In this document: in pieces, positions 51,571 to 60,853 of the stretch
Position numbering within the stretch: the first letter of the stretch is position 1
How the letters are laid out: each line of letters begins with the position of its first letter
Source of the DNA: Pleurocapsa sp. PCC 7319
Lineage (GTDB): Bacteria; Cyanobacteriota; Cyanobacteriia; Cyanobacteriales; Xenococcaceae
DNA: 64,000 nt
Direction of reading: 5' to 3'
Assembly (NCBI RefSeq): GCF_000332195.1
Contig: NZ_KB235922.1
Span: forward strand, 2,887,322-2,951,321
The notes under the pieces: generated by a model
The model's database searches: none
What the model was told of the DNA's origin: nothing
Seen by the model: only the letters and a program-made list of their open reading frames with translations
Program-made: the position numbers and the translations under genes

Positions 51571-51742
51571 AGGAAAGTAGTAATTATAGGAGCAAGTTCA
51601 GGAATTGGTCTAGCTACTGCGAAGATGGTTTCAAAATTAAATGCTACTGTGGTCATATCAAAATGCTACTGTGCTAAAAAAGTTGGATCGAGCCGCAAAC
51701 TCTATTGCAGGTAGTGTAGAAGCTATTATTCTTGGGAATTAA
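51571..51742 (+). pseudogene. Short-chain dehydrogenase remnant
   Basis: KVVIIGASSGIGLATAKMVSKL opens an SDR Rossmann fold (GASSGIG). After NATVVIS the frame shifts; a second frame continues LKKLDRAANSIAGSVEAIILG, the expected next part. An AATGCTACTGTG direct repeat lies at the break (about 51641-51652 and 51664-51675), suggesting slippage. Its end overlaps the 3' end of the HxlR gene. The next gene but one encodes an intact SDR. Confidence 0.75.
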
Positions 51743-52076
51743 TATCTTTGTCTGGAAAGTTTTGTAGATGTTGTTCTCCCCAGTTACAAAGAACTTCTAA
51801 AACAGGTTGAAGACTTCTTCCGTATTCTGTAAAAGAATATTCTACTTTGGGCGGAACTTGAGGATATGCATTACGATGTACCAGACCATCTTTTTCTAAT
51901 TCTCGAAGTTGCTGAATTAACATTTTTTCTGAGATTGAGGGCATTAATCGCTTTAGTTCGCCAAAACGCCTTGTACAGTCTTTTAAGTTCCACAAGATTA
52001 GAAGTTTCCATTTACCGCCCAAGACTTTTAAGGTTGTTTGAACATACTTAGTTCCTACTACTTGATCGTCTGACAT
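51726..52076 (-). CDS. HxlR family transcriptional regulator
   Basis: 116 residues. YVQTTLKVLGGKWKLLILWNLKDCTRRFGELKRLMPSISEKMLIQQLRELEKDGLVHRNAYPQVPPKVEYSFTEYGRSLQPVLEVLCNWG is the complete HxlR winged-helix pattern. These redox- or ligand-sensing dimers bind operators near their own gene. It is divergent from an SDR gene, and two tandem palindromic operator-like sites lie between them at 52111-52146. Confidence 0.95.
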   Translation of the reverse strand: MSDDQVVGTKYVQTTLKVLGGKWKLLILWNLKDCTRRFGELKRLMPSISEKMLIQQLRELEKDGLVHRNAYPQVPPKVEYSFTEYGRSLQPVLEVLCNWGEQHLQNFPDKDINSQE

Positions 52077-52110
52077 TTCTATAATCTCTAATGTTTCTAT
52101 TTCTAAGAAT

Positions 52111-52146
52111 ACTTACAAAAAAGTAAGTACTTCTAAAAAAGTAAGT
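52111..52146. promoter_or_regulatory. Tandem operator-like 18-bp palindromes for HxlR
   Basis: ACTTACAAAAAAGTAAGT (52111-52128) is a palindrome of ACTTAC and GTAAGT around an A-run. An immediately adjacent imperfect copy ACTTCTAAAAAAGTAAGT occupies 52129-52146. They sit in the 125-bp divergent space between the HxlR gene (start 52076) and the SDR gene (start 52202), where the regulator would control both. Confidence 0.78.
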
Positions 52147-52201
52147 ATGAATATATATTGAATTTGAAAACAATTGAGAAAGATAAAAGACAAGTTAAAT
52201 C

Positions 52202-52936
52202 ATGGTAAATTTGGCAGGAAAAACCGCAATTGTTACAGGTTCATCTCGTGGTATTGGTAGAGCGATCGCTTTGCGACTAGCGGGGGATGGTGCAAACATT
52301 GTTGTAACTTATCACAGCAGTAAAGATACGGCAGAGAAAGTAGTTAAAGAAATTAAAGAAAAAGGAGTAGATGCGATCGCATTACAAGTGAATGTTAGAG
52401 AAATAGAAGATGTTCGCCAGATGTTTACTAAAGCCATTGAGCATTTTGGCAAGGTAGATATTTTAGTCAATAATGCTGCGGGGAAGAATATCTTCAAGCC
52501 GACTGTTCAAATGACTCCTGAAGAATATGACAGTATGTTTGACATTACTCGCGGGGTTTATTTCACCTTACAAGAAGCAGCTAAACAGCTAAGTGATAGT
52601 GGCAGAATTGTTAGTATCTCAACAGGAGGGACATCAATGACTATACCCGCAGGTGGAGCTTATGCTGGCTCAAAAGCAGCAGTGGAACAATTTAGCAATA
52701 GTTTGGCAAAAGAATTAGGCGATCGCAAAATAACTGTTAACACAGTCGCTCCAGGAGTCACTGATACTGATGGCTTAGTACTAGAACAAGAACAAATAGA
52801 CCAACTTATTAACCAAACTCCATTGGGTCGTCTGGGCAAACCTAATGATATTGCTAATGTAATTGCGATGTTAGTTAGTGATGATGCTCAATGGATTACA
52901 GGGCAAAATATTCGCGCTACTGGAGGAATTATTTAA
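52202..52936 (+). CDS. SDR family oxidoreductase (FabG-like)
   Basis: 244 residues. TGSSRGIGRAIAL at the N-terminus is the NADP(H)-binding Gly-rich loop, NNAAGKN is the structural motif, and GGAYAGSKAAVEQF holds the catalytic Tyr-x3-Lys. VNTVAPGVTDTDG near 180-195 is a typical substrate-side motif. It reduces or oxidises an unknown carbonyl. It is divergent from and probably regulated by the HxlR protein. Close kin of FabG but not necessarily in fatty acid synthesis. Confidence 0.92.
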   Translation: MVNLAGKTAIVTGSSRGIGRAIALRLAGDGANIVVTYHSSKDTAEKVVKEIKEKGVDAIALQVNVREIEDVRQMFTKAIEHFGKVDILVNNAAGKNIFKPTVQMTPEEYDSMFDITRGVYFTLQEAAKQLSDSGRIVSISTGGTSMTIPAGGAYAGSKAAVEQFSNSLAKELGDRKITVNTVAPGVTDTDGLVLEQEQIDQLINQTPLGRLGKPNDIANVIAMLVSDDAQWITGQNIRATGGII

Positions 52937-52968
52937 ACGCCATTTCAATCATTAAAAATTTAGCGTAG

Positions 52969-53006
52969 AGCGATCGCGCTTTGCGCAGTGGCTTTGCCAA
53001 TCGCAT
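52969..53006. repeat. HIP1-linked palindromic small repeat
   Basis: The segment starts at GAGCGATCGCG, has a GCTTTGCGCAGTGGCTTTGC core and ends CCAATCGC. It has the same design as the insert in the kinase fragment at 47050-47085 (GCGATCGCC...GGTGGCAGAGCC...AATCGCC). It lies in the gap after the SDR gene. Confidence 0.6.
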
Positions 53007-53090
53007 TTAGGATGATATAGCTCTTGTTCAAATTGCTGATACACCCCGTATCAATACTGTTGCGATCATTAAAAGCTGTAGGTAAGAAGT

Positions 53091-53669
53091 ATGAACTACG
53101 ATACAAATAGCTCCATAAATTCTCACCAACCTGTTACCGTGCTGGTAACACGTAGTCCCCGCCAAGAAAATCAAAAAGAATTTGAACAAGCTTTAGCCGA
53201 TACTATTGATGCTGCGCTGGAGTTTCCTGGGCATCTTGGGGTAACTGTTCTCAAGCCACAAAGAGGGGAATCAAACGATTATCGGATTATAGTTAAATTT
53301 GCTTCAGAAACAGACTATCAAAGATGGTGTCGATCGCATGAAGCAGCTTACTGGTTCAAAATCCTCAATCGTCTAGAAGATAAGCCACCAAATCTGGAAG
53401 TAATGACAGGGTTAGAAACTTGGTTTACTGTTGATAGTTCCGCATCCCGCCCGATGATTCCTCCACCTCGCTATAAAATGGCGATCGTTACCTGGATAGC
53501 AATTTTCGTCCTAATTGTACTAATTAATTTACTTTTAGGTAGCTTTCTGGCAACTCTACCAATGCTATTGCGTAGTTTCCTGTTGACCGTTGGATTAGTT
53601 GCTTTAATGACCTATGTTGTCATGCCTCGAATGACTCGATTATTTAGTGGCTGGCTATATCTTAAGTAG
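53091..53669 (+). CDS. Antibiotic biosynthesis monooxygenase-domain membrane protein
   Basis: 192 residues. The ABM domain (about 15-110) has TVLVTRSPRQENQKEFEQALADTIDAALEFPGHLGVTVLKPQ and YRIIVKFASETDYQRWCRSHEAAYWF, the pattern seen in TVP38-like or YgiN-type proteins with a later ETWF strand. Two membrane helices follow (MAIVTWIAIFVLIVLINLLLGSFLATL and LLTVGLVALMTYVVMPRMTRLF). The combination of ABM and two helices is common in cyanobacteria. The reaction is unknown. Confidence 0.85.
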   Translation: MNYDTNSSINSHQPVTVLVTRSPRQENQKEFEQALADTIDAALEFPGHLGVTVLKPQRGESNDYRIIVKFASETDYQRWCRSHEAAYWFKILNRLEDKPPNLEVMTGLETWFTVDSSASRPMIPPPRYKMAIVTWIAIFVLIVLINLLLGSFLATLPMLLRSFLLTVGLVALMTYVVMPRMTRLFSGWLYLK

Positions 53670-53828
53670 TGTTTAGTATCTATGGTAAAGTTGTTTCAAA
53701 TCATACTTATTACTCATTACTTATTACTTAATTTTTCAAGTAACCTATACGAAACGGATTTAGAATGATTGGACTCCATCCAGGCTTGGCAATCGTCAAT
53801 CTCAAATCGCAAGAATCAACAAAAAAAA

Positions 53829-53863
53829 GCAATATTAGACAAGTTTAAGCAACATTAGACAAG
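53829..53863. promoter_or_regulatory. Direct repeats upstream of the RND efflux operon
   Basis: GCAATATTAGACAAG (53829-53843) and GCAACATTAGACAAG (53849-53863) are 15-bp near-identical direct repeats with starts 20 bp apart, about two helical turns. They lie about 160-195 bp before the adaptor gene start, a place where a regulator could bind. Confidence 0.55.
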
Positions 53864-54023
53864 ACAGGAAAATGTTGTAAGTTGTATGCTTCTCTAGTAA
53901 AGCAAATACAGAACGTTAACTCGAACAAGGTTGAATTGGCTTTTTGTTGGCACCAAGAAATGACTTTATCTATTTTTTGTTTCTAATTGTCAATTTATAA
54001 ATTTTGTAGGCGACATAATACAA

Positions 54024-55475
54024 ATGATTTATACACAACAGTCACAATTTGCTACTCCTTTAGTACGTATTTCCGCCTCAGTTGTAGCAGTTACGATGCT
54101 GTTGGGTATTGGTGGCTGTGGTGGAGAAAAAGAGCAAGCAAGTCAACCCCAGGCAGTCGCGGTCAAGTTGAAAACCATAGAATCTGCCACCCTCATTGAT
54201 AGTAGTGAGTATGTAGGAACTTTAGAAGCAAGAGAGCGAGTAAGTCTGGCACCTCGTACCGAAGGCAGAATCCTAGAAATATTTGCTCGTCAGGGCGATC
54301 GCGTTAGTCGGGGCGATCCCATAGTAAAGTTAGAACCAACTCAAGAACAAGAAAATGTCAATGCTGCGACCCAAAGTGTCAACGTTGAAAAAGCTAGATT
54401 AGGTCAAAACCAAGCCGAACTGAGAACAGCAGAAGCGAATCAAGCAGCAGCAGCAGCAGAGGTAGAAAGCGCCAAAGCCGATGTTCAAGATGCAGCAGCA
54501 GCAGTTGAATTAGCCAAAATAAATATTGAACGTACCAGAATGCTAGTAGAGGGTGGAGCATTGGCGCAACAAGATTTAGATGATGATAATCGCGATCTTA
54601 AAAGTGGTATTGCCCAGCTAAATTCCCGCAGAGAAACCTTAAATGCAGCAACCAAATCTTTGGAAGCTGCAGAGAAGCAGGTAGAACAAGCCAGAGCAAA
54701 TATTGATAGCCAGAATGCAACCATCAAACAGGTTGAAGCAGAATTAGGCTCGATCAGTCAAAATCTGGCTTTTAATACTATCAATGCACCCATCGATGGT
54801 GTTTTAGGCAGTTTTGATGATAAGAAAGTCGGCGATTACGTCGACATTGGTGAAGAATTAACCACGATTACCAATAATCAAAGCTTCGATCTCAATGTCA
54901 ATATCCCGGTTGAATATCGCGATCGCCTTAAGCCAGGATTAACGGTAGAGATAGTCAATGAAGATGGTAGCCCAGGAACTAAAGGAGAAATTGCCTACAT
55001 TGCCCCGTTAGTTCAACAAAATACGCAATCAATTCTAACTAAAGTTACTTTCCCCAATCAAGGAAGTCTCAAAGATCGGGAATATGTCAGAGTTAGGGTG
55101 ATTTGGGGCAAAAAACCAGGGGTATTAGTACCAACTAATGCTATATCCACTTTAGGAGGACAAAACTTTGTCTATCTGGCAACTGAGGCTAATTCTCAAG
55201 AAGAAAGTAGCACTCAATCTTCCAATGAAAGTAATTTGCCAGAAGAGAATAACTCTCAGTCTCCCAATGCATCCCTAATTGCTCAACAGCAACCAATCAA
55301 GTTGGGTAGCATTCAAGCACAAAATTATCAGGTGCTCTCTGGTCTTCAAGAAGGAGACAGAATCGCTGTTTCTAATATTCTCAGCCTTAGAGATGGCACA
55401 CCCATTCAACTTGTTGAATCAGAACAGGCTGTGTCTGAAGTGAGTAATGAGTCCCGTCAAGCGGGATCGAGATAA
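54024..55475 (+). CDS. RND efflux periplasmic adaptor subunit (AcrA/HlyD type)
   Basis: 483 residues. A lipobox-like end LLGIGGC gives a likely lipoprotein start. The barrel-sandwich half motif GTLEARERVSLAPRTEGRILEIFARQGDRVSRGDPIVKLEP (about 61-105) is followed by a long Ala/Glu/Gln-rich coiled coil (about 110-245) and the second half NTINAPIDGVLGSFDDKKVGDYVDIGEELTTITN. A Ser/Asn-rich insert near 390-425 is unusual, followed by the C-terminal QVLSGLQEGDRIAVSNIL. It links the inner-membrane pump to an outer-membrane channel. The permease gene follows 50 bp later. Confidence 0.95.
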   Translation: MIYTQQSQFATPLVRISASVVAVTMLLGIGGCGGEKEQASQPQAVAVKLKTIESATLIDSSEYVGTLEARERVSLAPRTEGRILEIFARQGDRVSRGDPIVKLEPTQEQENVNAATQSVNVEKARLGQNQAELRTAEANQAAAAAEVESAKADVQDAAAAVELAKINIERTRMLVEGGALAQQDLDDDNRDLKSGIAQLNSRRETLNAATKSLEAAEKQVEQARANIDSQNATIKQVEAELGSISQNLAFNTINAPIDGVLGSFDDKKVGDYVDIGEELTTITNNQSFDLNVNIPVEYRDRLKPGLTVEIVNEDGSPGTKGEIAYIAPLVQQNTQSILTKVTFPNQGSLKDREYVRVRVIWGKKPGVLVPTNAISTLGGQNFVYLATEANSQEESSTQSSNESNLPEENNSQSPNASLIAQQQPIKLGSIQAQNYQVLSGLQEGDRIAVSNILSLRDGTPIQLVESEQAVSEVSNESRQAGSR

Positions 55476-55524
55476 TAAGTAATGAGTAATAAGTAGGGAA
55501 TAAAATTAATCTACTAAAAAAAGA

Positions 55525-58500
55525 ATGTCCATCTCAACCCCATTTATCAAACGTCCTGTCTTAACTACTGTTTGTACGATTGTGATCGTGCTTTTGGGAG
55601 TTATCTGCATAGCATTACTGCCTTTAGATAAATTGCCCCAGATTGCACCCAAACAAATTACGGTGCGAGCTAATTATGTGGGTGCAGATGCTAGAACTAC
55701 TGTAGATAATGTAACTACGGTACTAGAGAGAGAAATTAACGGTACAGAAGATGTTAAATGGATTAATTCCAATACTGATAACAATGGCAATGCAACTATA
55801 AATGTTTCCTTTCCAATCGAGAAAGATACGAATATTTCTCAGGTATTAGTCCAAAATAGGGTCGCTCAGGCACAGTCTAATTTACCTCAAAGTGTTATTG
55901 CTACTGGAGTAACCACCGAGAAGGAATCTCCTAGTATTACTTTGGTATATGGTTTTTATTCTGAGAAAAATGAAGCGGGTGAATATTATTATGACCCAGT
56001 ATTTTTGCAAAACTATGTCGATCGCTATTTATGGAATGAATTAAAACGAATTGAAGGAGTCGGCAGTCTGAGAATATTTGGTTCGGCTACCTATTCGATG
56101 CGGATTTGGCTCGATCCTAATAAGTTAGCTGCGAGAGGATTAACTTCTACCGACGTGGTTAATGCGATCGCCAGTCAAAACTTTGAAGTCGGTGCGGGGG
56201 GTGTTGGTAGGCAGCCAGTACCCCAAACCCAACAATACGAACTACCATTGCGGGTTAATGGGCGATTTACCAATGTTGAAGAAGCAGAAAGCTTGGTAGT
56301 GCAAGCAGAGAGTGACGGTACGCTAATCAAGATTAAAGATGTCGGACGAGCAGAACTAGGGGTAGAAAATTACTTTACCCAAGCTGTATTTGATGGAGAA
56401 GACCCGGCAGTTGGCTTAATTGTCTATCAGCTTCCTGGAACTAATGCGCTGAATACTGCTGAGTTGGTTAAAGCAAAGATGGCGGAATTAGAGGTTGATT
56501 TTCCCAAAGGTTTAAAAGCGGAAATTGCTCAAGATAATACCCTATTTATTAATGCTTCTTTGCAAGATTTGGTACTTACTTTGGTACAGGCGATCGGACT
56601 AGTAGTTTTAATCATCTTTGTCTTTTTGCAAGACTGGCGCACTACCCTAATTCCCGCGATCGCTATTCCTGTAGCTTTAGTGGGAGCAATGATTGGCTTA
56701 CAGGCTTTAGGATTTACCCTGAATCAATTGACCTTATTTGCTTGTGTACTGGCAACGGGTTTAGTGGTAGATGACGGGATTGTGATTGTTGAGGCTGTTT
56801 CGGCTAAACTGTCTCAGGGAATGCGTCCTGTACAGGCAGCATTAGATGCGATGGAAGAATTGGTAGGGGCTGTACTATCCACTTCTGTAGTCTTGCTGGC
56901 GGTATTTATTCCCGTAACTTTTTTCCCAGGAACCACGGGGATTGTTTATAAACAGTTTGCTCTAACTATAGCTTTTGCCGTCGCCTTTTCGACTTTCAAT
57001 GCCTTGACTTTTTCTCCCACTATGTCGGGGGTGTTTCTGCGTCCTACTCAACCTGTAAAAGGACCTTTGGGCTGGCTATTTCCTAGATTTAACCGTGTTT
57101 TTGACTGGTTAAAAGTGCGGTATCGAAGTTTAATCGAATTTCTCACCCGCATGAAACTAGTGGTGATTGCTGTCTTTATCGGTGGTTTAGTATTGACGGG
57201 TTGGACTTATACCAGTTTGCCTCAAGGATTTGTTCCTGAAGAAGATCAAGGCTATTTCTTTACTATTATCGAAGCACCGCCAGGAGTTTCCCTTAGTTAC
57301 ACTCATAACGTTACCCAACAAGCAGCCCAAATAGTCATGAGTCACGAAGAAGTACAGCACTCCATGGCTTTGTCGGGATTTTCTTTTGACGGTCAAAACA
57401 GCAACAAAGGGGTGATGTTTGTTAAGCTCCATCCCTGGAGTGAGAGAACAGGCGATTCTGGTTCGGTATTTGGGTTACTACAACGTATTAATCAGGAGTT
57501 TCAGCAAGAAATTGATCGTGCTCTAGTATTTGCTGTCAATGCCCCTCCCGTAGATGGTTTAAGTAACTTTGGTGGTTCCGAAATTTATATCGAAGATCGC
57601 CAGGGTAAGGGAATGGATGCCCTGATTAGTAATACTCAACAGGTAATTGCCGCAGCTAGTGAAAGACCAGAAATTGCTCAGGCAATAAGTACTTTTACCT
57701 TTGATAGTCCGATGTTGGAAGCAGACATTGATCGCAATAAAGCTAACGCGCAAAACGTTGATGTCAGCGAGATTCTTAATACCTTGCAAACCTATCTCGG
57801 TTCTAACTTTGTTAATCAATTTGTTCTCGATGGTAGACTCTATCGAGTATATGCCCAAGCCGAAGCGGCAAATCGTACTAATCCCGATGATATTAATCGA
57901 CTCTATGTGCGATCGCGTGATGGTGAATTAATTCAACTCAGTAATTTAATTAATGCCCAACGTATTTCTTATCCCCCTATTGTCACTAACTACAACGTTT
58001 ATCCAGCGATCAAAGTAAACGTCAATCCTTCACCAGGCTATAGTTCTGGTCAAGTAATTACCGCCATGGAAGAAGTTGCAGGGGCAACTCTACAACCAGG
58101 TTTTGGTTATGAATGGACCAATACCGCAGCCGAGGAAAAAACCGCGGGTGGTGCTGCACCGTTGGTATTTGGTCTCAGTTTTGTAATGGTGTTTTTAGTG
58201 TTAGCGGCTCAGTATGAAAGCTACATCGATCCTCTGATTATTATGCTCACTGTTCCCTTAGCTATTCTGGGTGCATTGGGAGGAATTTGGCTGAGAGCAA
58301 CTTTTCTCCAAGCAGGAGGAGTTTGGCCTGTTCTCAACAATAATATCTATGTCCAAGTAGGATTAGTTATGTTGATCGGTATGGCAAGTAAAAATGCAAT
58401 CCTGATTGTGGAATTTGCGAATCAAAACCGTGACTTAGGCATGAGTATTAAAAAAGCCGCGATTTTCGCTTCTGAGCAGAGATTTAGAGCGATTTTAATG

Positions 58501-58788
58501 ACCGCAATATCTACTTTAGTCGGGTTTATGCCTTTATTAATAGCCTCTGGTGCTGGTTCAGTCAGTCGCTGGTCGCTTGGTACGGGTGTGTTTGGCGGGA
58601 TGCTCGTAGCAACAGTTTTGAGTCTAATCTTTGTCCCGATTCTTTATATTGTGATCAAAAATTTTGAACAGTCTTTCTTGAAAGGAGGCAAGAATAAAGA
58701 CTCCGGGACTCGGAGAAATAGAGATGAGGAGAATAATAGAAAGAGAACAACAGATGCGACAGAAGAACAATCAACAATCAGTAATTAA
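55525..58788 (+). CDS. RND efflux permease, HAE1 type
   Basis: 1087 residues, the full length for an AcrB-type pump. The start MSISTPFIKRPVLTTVCTIVIVLLG is typical. TM4 has VVDDGIVIVEAV with the paired proton-relay Asp416 and Asp417. Two large periplasmic loops follow TM1 and TM7, and the C-terminal half repeats the fold (MASKNAILIVEFANQ near 953). The last 40 residues are a polar tail (GGKNKDSGTRRNRDEENNRKR). It exports hydrophobic or toxic compounds using proton force. It is the second gene of the operon; no outer-membrane TolC gene is next to it. Confidence 0.96.
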   Translation: MSISTPFIKRPVLTTVCTIVIVLLGVICIALLPLDKLPQIAPKQITVRANYVGADARTTVDNVTTVLEREINGTEDVKWINSNTDNNGNATINVSFPIEKDTNISQVLVQNRVAQAQSNLPQSVIATGVTTEKESPSITLVYGFYSEKNEAGEYYYDPVFLQNYVDRYLWNELKRIEGVGSLRIFGSATYSMRIWLDPNKLAARGLTSTDVVNAIASQNFEVGAGGVGRQPVPQTQQYELPLRVNGRFTNVEEAESLVVQAESDGTLIKIKDVGRAELGVENYFTQAVFDGEDPAVGLIVYQLPGTNALNTAELVKAKMAELEVDFPKGLKAEIAQDNTLFINASLQDLVLTLVQAIGLVVLIIFVFLQDWRTTLIPAIAIPVALVGAMIGLQALGFTLNQLTLFACVLATGLVVDDGIVIVEAVSAKLSQGMRPVQAALDAMEELVGAVLSTSVVLLAVFIPVTFFPGTTGIVYKQFALTIAFAVAFSTFNALTFSPTMSGVFLRPTQPVKGPLGWLFPRFNRVFDWLKVRYRSLIEFLTRMKLVVIAVFIGGLVLTGWTYTSLPQGFVPEEDQGYFFTIIEAPPGVSLSYTHNVTQQAAQIVMSHEEVQHSMALSGFSFDGQNSNKGVMFVKLHPWSERTGDSGSVFGLLQRINQEFQQEIDRALVFAVNAPPVDGLSNFGGSEIYIEDRQGKGMDALISNTQQVIAAASERPEIAQAISTFTFDSPMLEADIDRNKANAQNVDVSEILNTLQTYLGSNFVNQFVLDGRLYRVYAQAEAANRTNPDDINRLYVRSRDGELIQLSNLINAQRISYPPIVTNYNVYPAIKVNVNPSPGYSSGQVITAMEEVAGATLQPGFGYEWTNTAAEEKTAGGAAPLVFGLSFVMVFLVLAAQYESYIDPLIIMLTVPLAILGALGGIWLRATFLQAGGVWPVLNNNIYVQVGLVMLIGMASKNAILIVEFANQNRDLGMSIKKAAIFASEQRFRAILMTAISTLVGFMPLLIASGAGSVSRWSLGTGVFGGMLVATVLSLIFVPILYIVIKNFEQSFLKGGKNKDSGTRRNRDEENNRKRTTDATEEQSTISN

Positions 58789-58893
58789 ATAATCCGAGTT
58801 AATTTTATCTTAATAGTTTGGCGCTCTTTAGCTACTATTTTAATTGATCAACCTTACCTGTTTCAAAATGTTTAAAAACTGGAATTTGAATGA

Positions 58894-59172
58894 TTGGATG
58901 AACAATGGCTTATTTTTTCTAACAGTTTTAATCCTATTTTGTTCGTTTGTATTTTTCTGATTTTTACTTTAGTTATGAATGTAAGAATGCTAATTTTTTC
59001 GGGAATAATGACCGCTTTAGTTGGTGCTTTACTAGGATTAGTCGTAGCTCACATAGCTGAAAGAGAATCTCGGCAAAAAGTCGCAATTGTTGTCGGTTCT
59101 GGTTTGGGTTTTGCGATCGGAGTTGGTTATGAGGCGATGCAGCAAAATCGTGAACGAGAAGAAGCGGACTGA
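58894..59172 (+). CDS. Small membrane protein, 92 aa
   Basis: Two hydrophobic helices (PILFVCIFLIFTLVMNVRMLIFSG and ALVGALLGLVVAHI) and a third short one (KVAIVVGSGLGFAIGVGYEAM) followed by a charged end (QQNREREEAD). No family is known. The start could be later, at the ATG of MNVRMLIF. It lies 106 bp after the RND permease on the same strand, but a shared transcript is not shown. Confidence 0.5.
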   Translation: MDEQWLIFSNSFNPILFVCIFLIFTLVMNVRMLIFSGIMTALVGALLGLVVAHIAERESRQKVAIVVGSGLGFAIGVGYEAMQQNREREEAD

Positions 59173-59446
59173 TCGATATTGATGATGTGGAGTGTGGGTT
59201 TAGGAGTGTATCAATTGTAGTGATAAAAAGTAATATGTTTAATCTCAGTTTTAGCCGATATAAAAAAAGAGTATAGTGAGAAAACCTAGTTGCTAATTTA
59301 CGCGGATGTCTAATTGTTTTAGTAGTAGCAATTACTGCTCTAAGTAGTAATAAAATTTATTCTATAGCTATGATGTTTTTGACAATATTTACCTTGGCTT
59401 ATCTAAGTCAGAGACCACGCTATAAATAAATAATTATCAATTGATT

Positions 59447-60052
59447 ATGCTTTCACAAATAGTCCGCCCTATGGTTAATACTCAAATTCGTTTATTAGCC
59501 AAAAGTCAAGCAACGCGATCAACTTTAATCAAAACTATTATCAAATGGCTTGGTTTTCTGGGGGTAGAAGCCAAAGTTACCCAACTCGATACCCTAGGAG
59601 ACAAAATACAGGTATCAATTACTGTCGCTCAACCAGATACCAGTGAAGATAATGACTGGCAGGAAATCCTAAATCATCTTAATCAAGATACTTCAGAAAC
59701 AATTGAGTTTGCCAGCGATCGCTCTAGTTCAATTCCAGCCGCTCAAGAAACAAAGTATCAACGCATCCTTGCCTATGCGATTCAAATGAGTAATCCAGAT
59801 AAGATTGATTGGGAACAAGTTTATCCTCAATTACAGTTATTGGGACTAGAAGAATCAATGCTCCTGGGAATCAAATCAGCCTTGAAAGTCCCTCAATCGA
59901 TAGATCGACTAGTCAAAGATCTTGATGCTGATGTGGCTGCGGTAGCACTTTCCCAAACAGCTAGTATTGCTTTACTCGATCGCCAGGTCAACCCAGAAGA
60001 ATATCAAGCCTTACAAACGTTACTCAAGGCGATGGCAGACAACTGCCGCTAA
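59447..60052 (+). CDS. Conserved hypothetical protein, about 201 aa
   Basis: The ATG at 59447 (MLSQIVRPMVNTQIRLLAKS) is preferred over the TTG at 59441. The N-terminal half (KWLGFLGVEAKVTQLDTLGDKIQVSITVAQPD) is a small mixed domain, and the C-terminal half (KYQRILAYAIQMSNPDKIDWEQVYPQLQLLGLEESMLLGIKSALK then LDADVAAVALSQTASIALLDRQVNPEEYQALQTLLKAM) is all-alpha. The family is probably cyanobacterial. No named domain applies. Between 59173 and 59440 there is only a low-confidence hydrophobic stretch. Confidence 0.6.
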   Translation: MLSQIVRPMVNTQIRLLAKSQATRSTLIKTIIKWLGFLGVEAKVTQLDTLGDKIQVSITVAQPDTSEDNDWQEILNHLNQDTSETIEFASDRSSSIPAAQETKYQRILAYAIQMSNPDKIDWEQVYPQLQLLGLEESMLLGIKSALKVPQSIDRLVKDLDADVAAVALSQTASIALLDRQVNPEEYQALQTLLKAMADNCR

Positions 60053-60164
60053 ATAATTTTGGATATTTTATTTCTTGGAGTTCCCCTAGCTAATTACTAA
60101 TGGCTTTTAGCTTTTATTTACCAGTTCAATGGTTCGGACTAAATATTCGAATTCTGAGAATTCC

Positions 60165-60719
60165 CTAATTATCTTTTTTTGATAATAGCTTTTCAACTGA
60201 CATTTCAATGTCGGGAAACGCAACCAGGGAAATAGCTCCTTGGCTATGGGTTTGTTTAATTTGATAAGTATTTACTGATGGTTGCCGAAACACGATCAGT
60301 TGTTGAGCTTTCAAATCTACAACCCAGTATTCTAAAATTCCAGCATGGGCATAGGCAATTCGCTTCTGTTCTAAATCTTTTTCTAAGGTACTATCAGATA
60401 TTTCTATTAATAGGTAAATTTCCTCAGTAGAAGGATGACGAGAATCGTACAAGGAAGCTGGCAATTTAACAACAGAAATATCAGGTTCTGGTTCTGAATC
60501 AGGAAGGGTAACGGGATGAGCTTCGTAAATCTTGGCACAATCTCGGAGTTTTTCCCGTAAGTATTCTGCTATGGAATCGTTGATTTTCCGATGTAAAGGT
60601 CCCTCTGGTGACATCTCAATAATTTGCCCTTCTAGTAATTCGACACAACGCTCACTAAGGACACCTGCGGCAATCATTTGATGATAGTCTTCAACTGACC
60701 ATTTAGCTAAGGTAATCAT
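60165..60719 (-). CDS. Uma2 family endonuclease-fold protein
   Basis: 184 residues. WSVEDYHQMIAAGVLSERCVELLEGQIIEMSPEGPLHRKINDSIAEYL opens, and the core PVTLPDSEPEPDISVVKLP then EEIYLLIEISDSTLEKDLEQKRIAYAHAGILEYWVVDLKAQQLIVFR is PD-(D/E)XK-like, with the Asp in EPDIS, Glu in LIEIS and Lys in EQKR. This is a second, distinct member of the family alongside the gene at 41210. It is single. Confidence 0.92.
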   Translation of the reverse strand: MITLAKWSVEDYHQMIAAGVLSERCVELLEGQIIEMSPEGPLHRKINDSIAEYLREKLRDCAKIYEAHPVTLPDSEPEPDISVVKLPASLYDSRHPSTEEIYLLIEISDSTLEKDLEQKRIAYAHAGILEYWVVDLKAQQLIVFRQPSVNTYQIKQTHSQGAISLVAFPDIEMSVEKLLSKKDN

Positions 60720-60853
60720 GGTTGTATTTTTGGTTTATCTCACCTTAATTTTATCCCTGCCCGTGCCAATCATATCCCCAGGACCAGCGCAAGAAAAAAA
60801 CGCACATAATATGTTAACGGGTGGTAGCGCTGGCGAGGACTTTCATCATATAG

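Noticed and set aside
59314-59429. Short hydrophobic frame ending SQRPRYK
   Set aside because: It has a plausible membrane helix but no in-frame start after the preceding stop; possibly a remnant.
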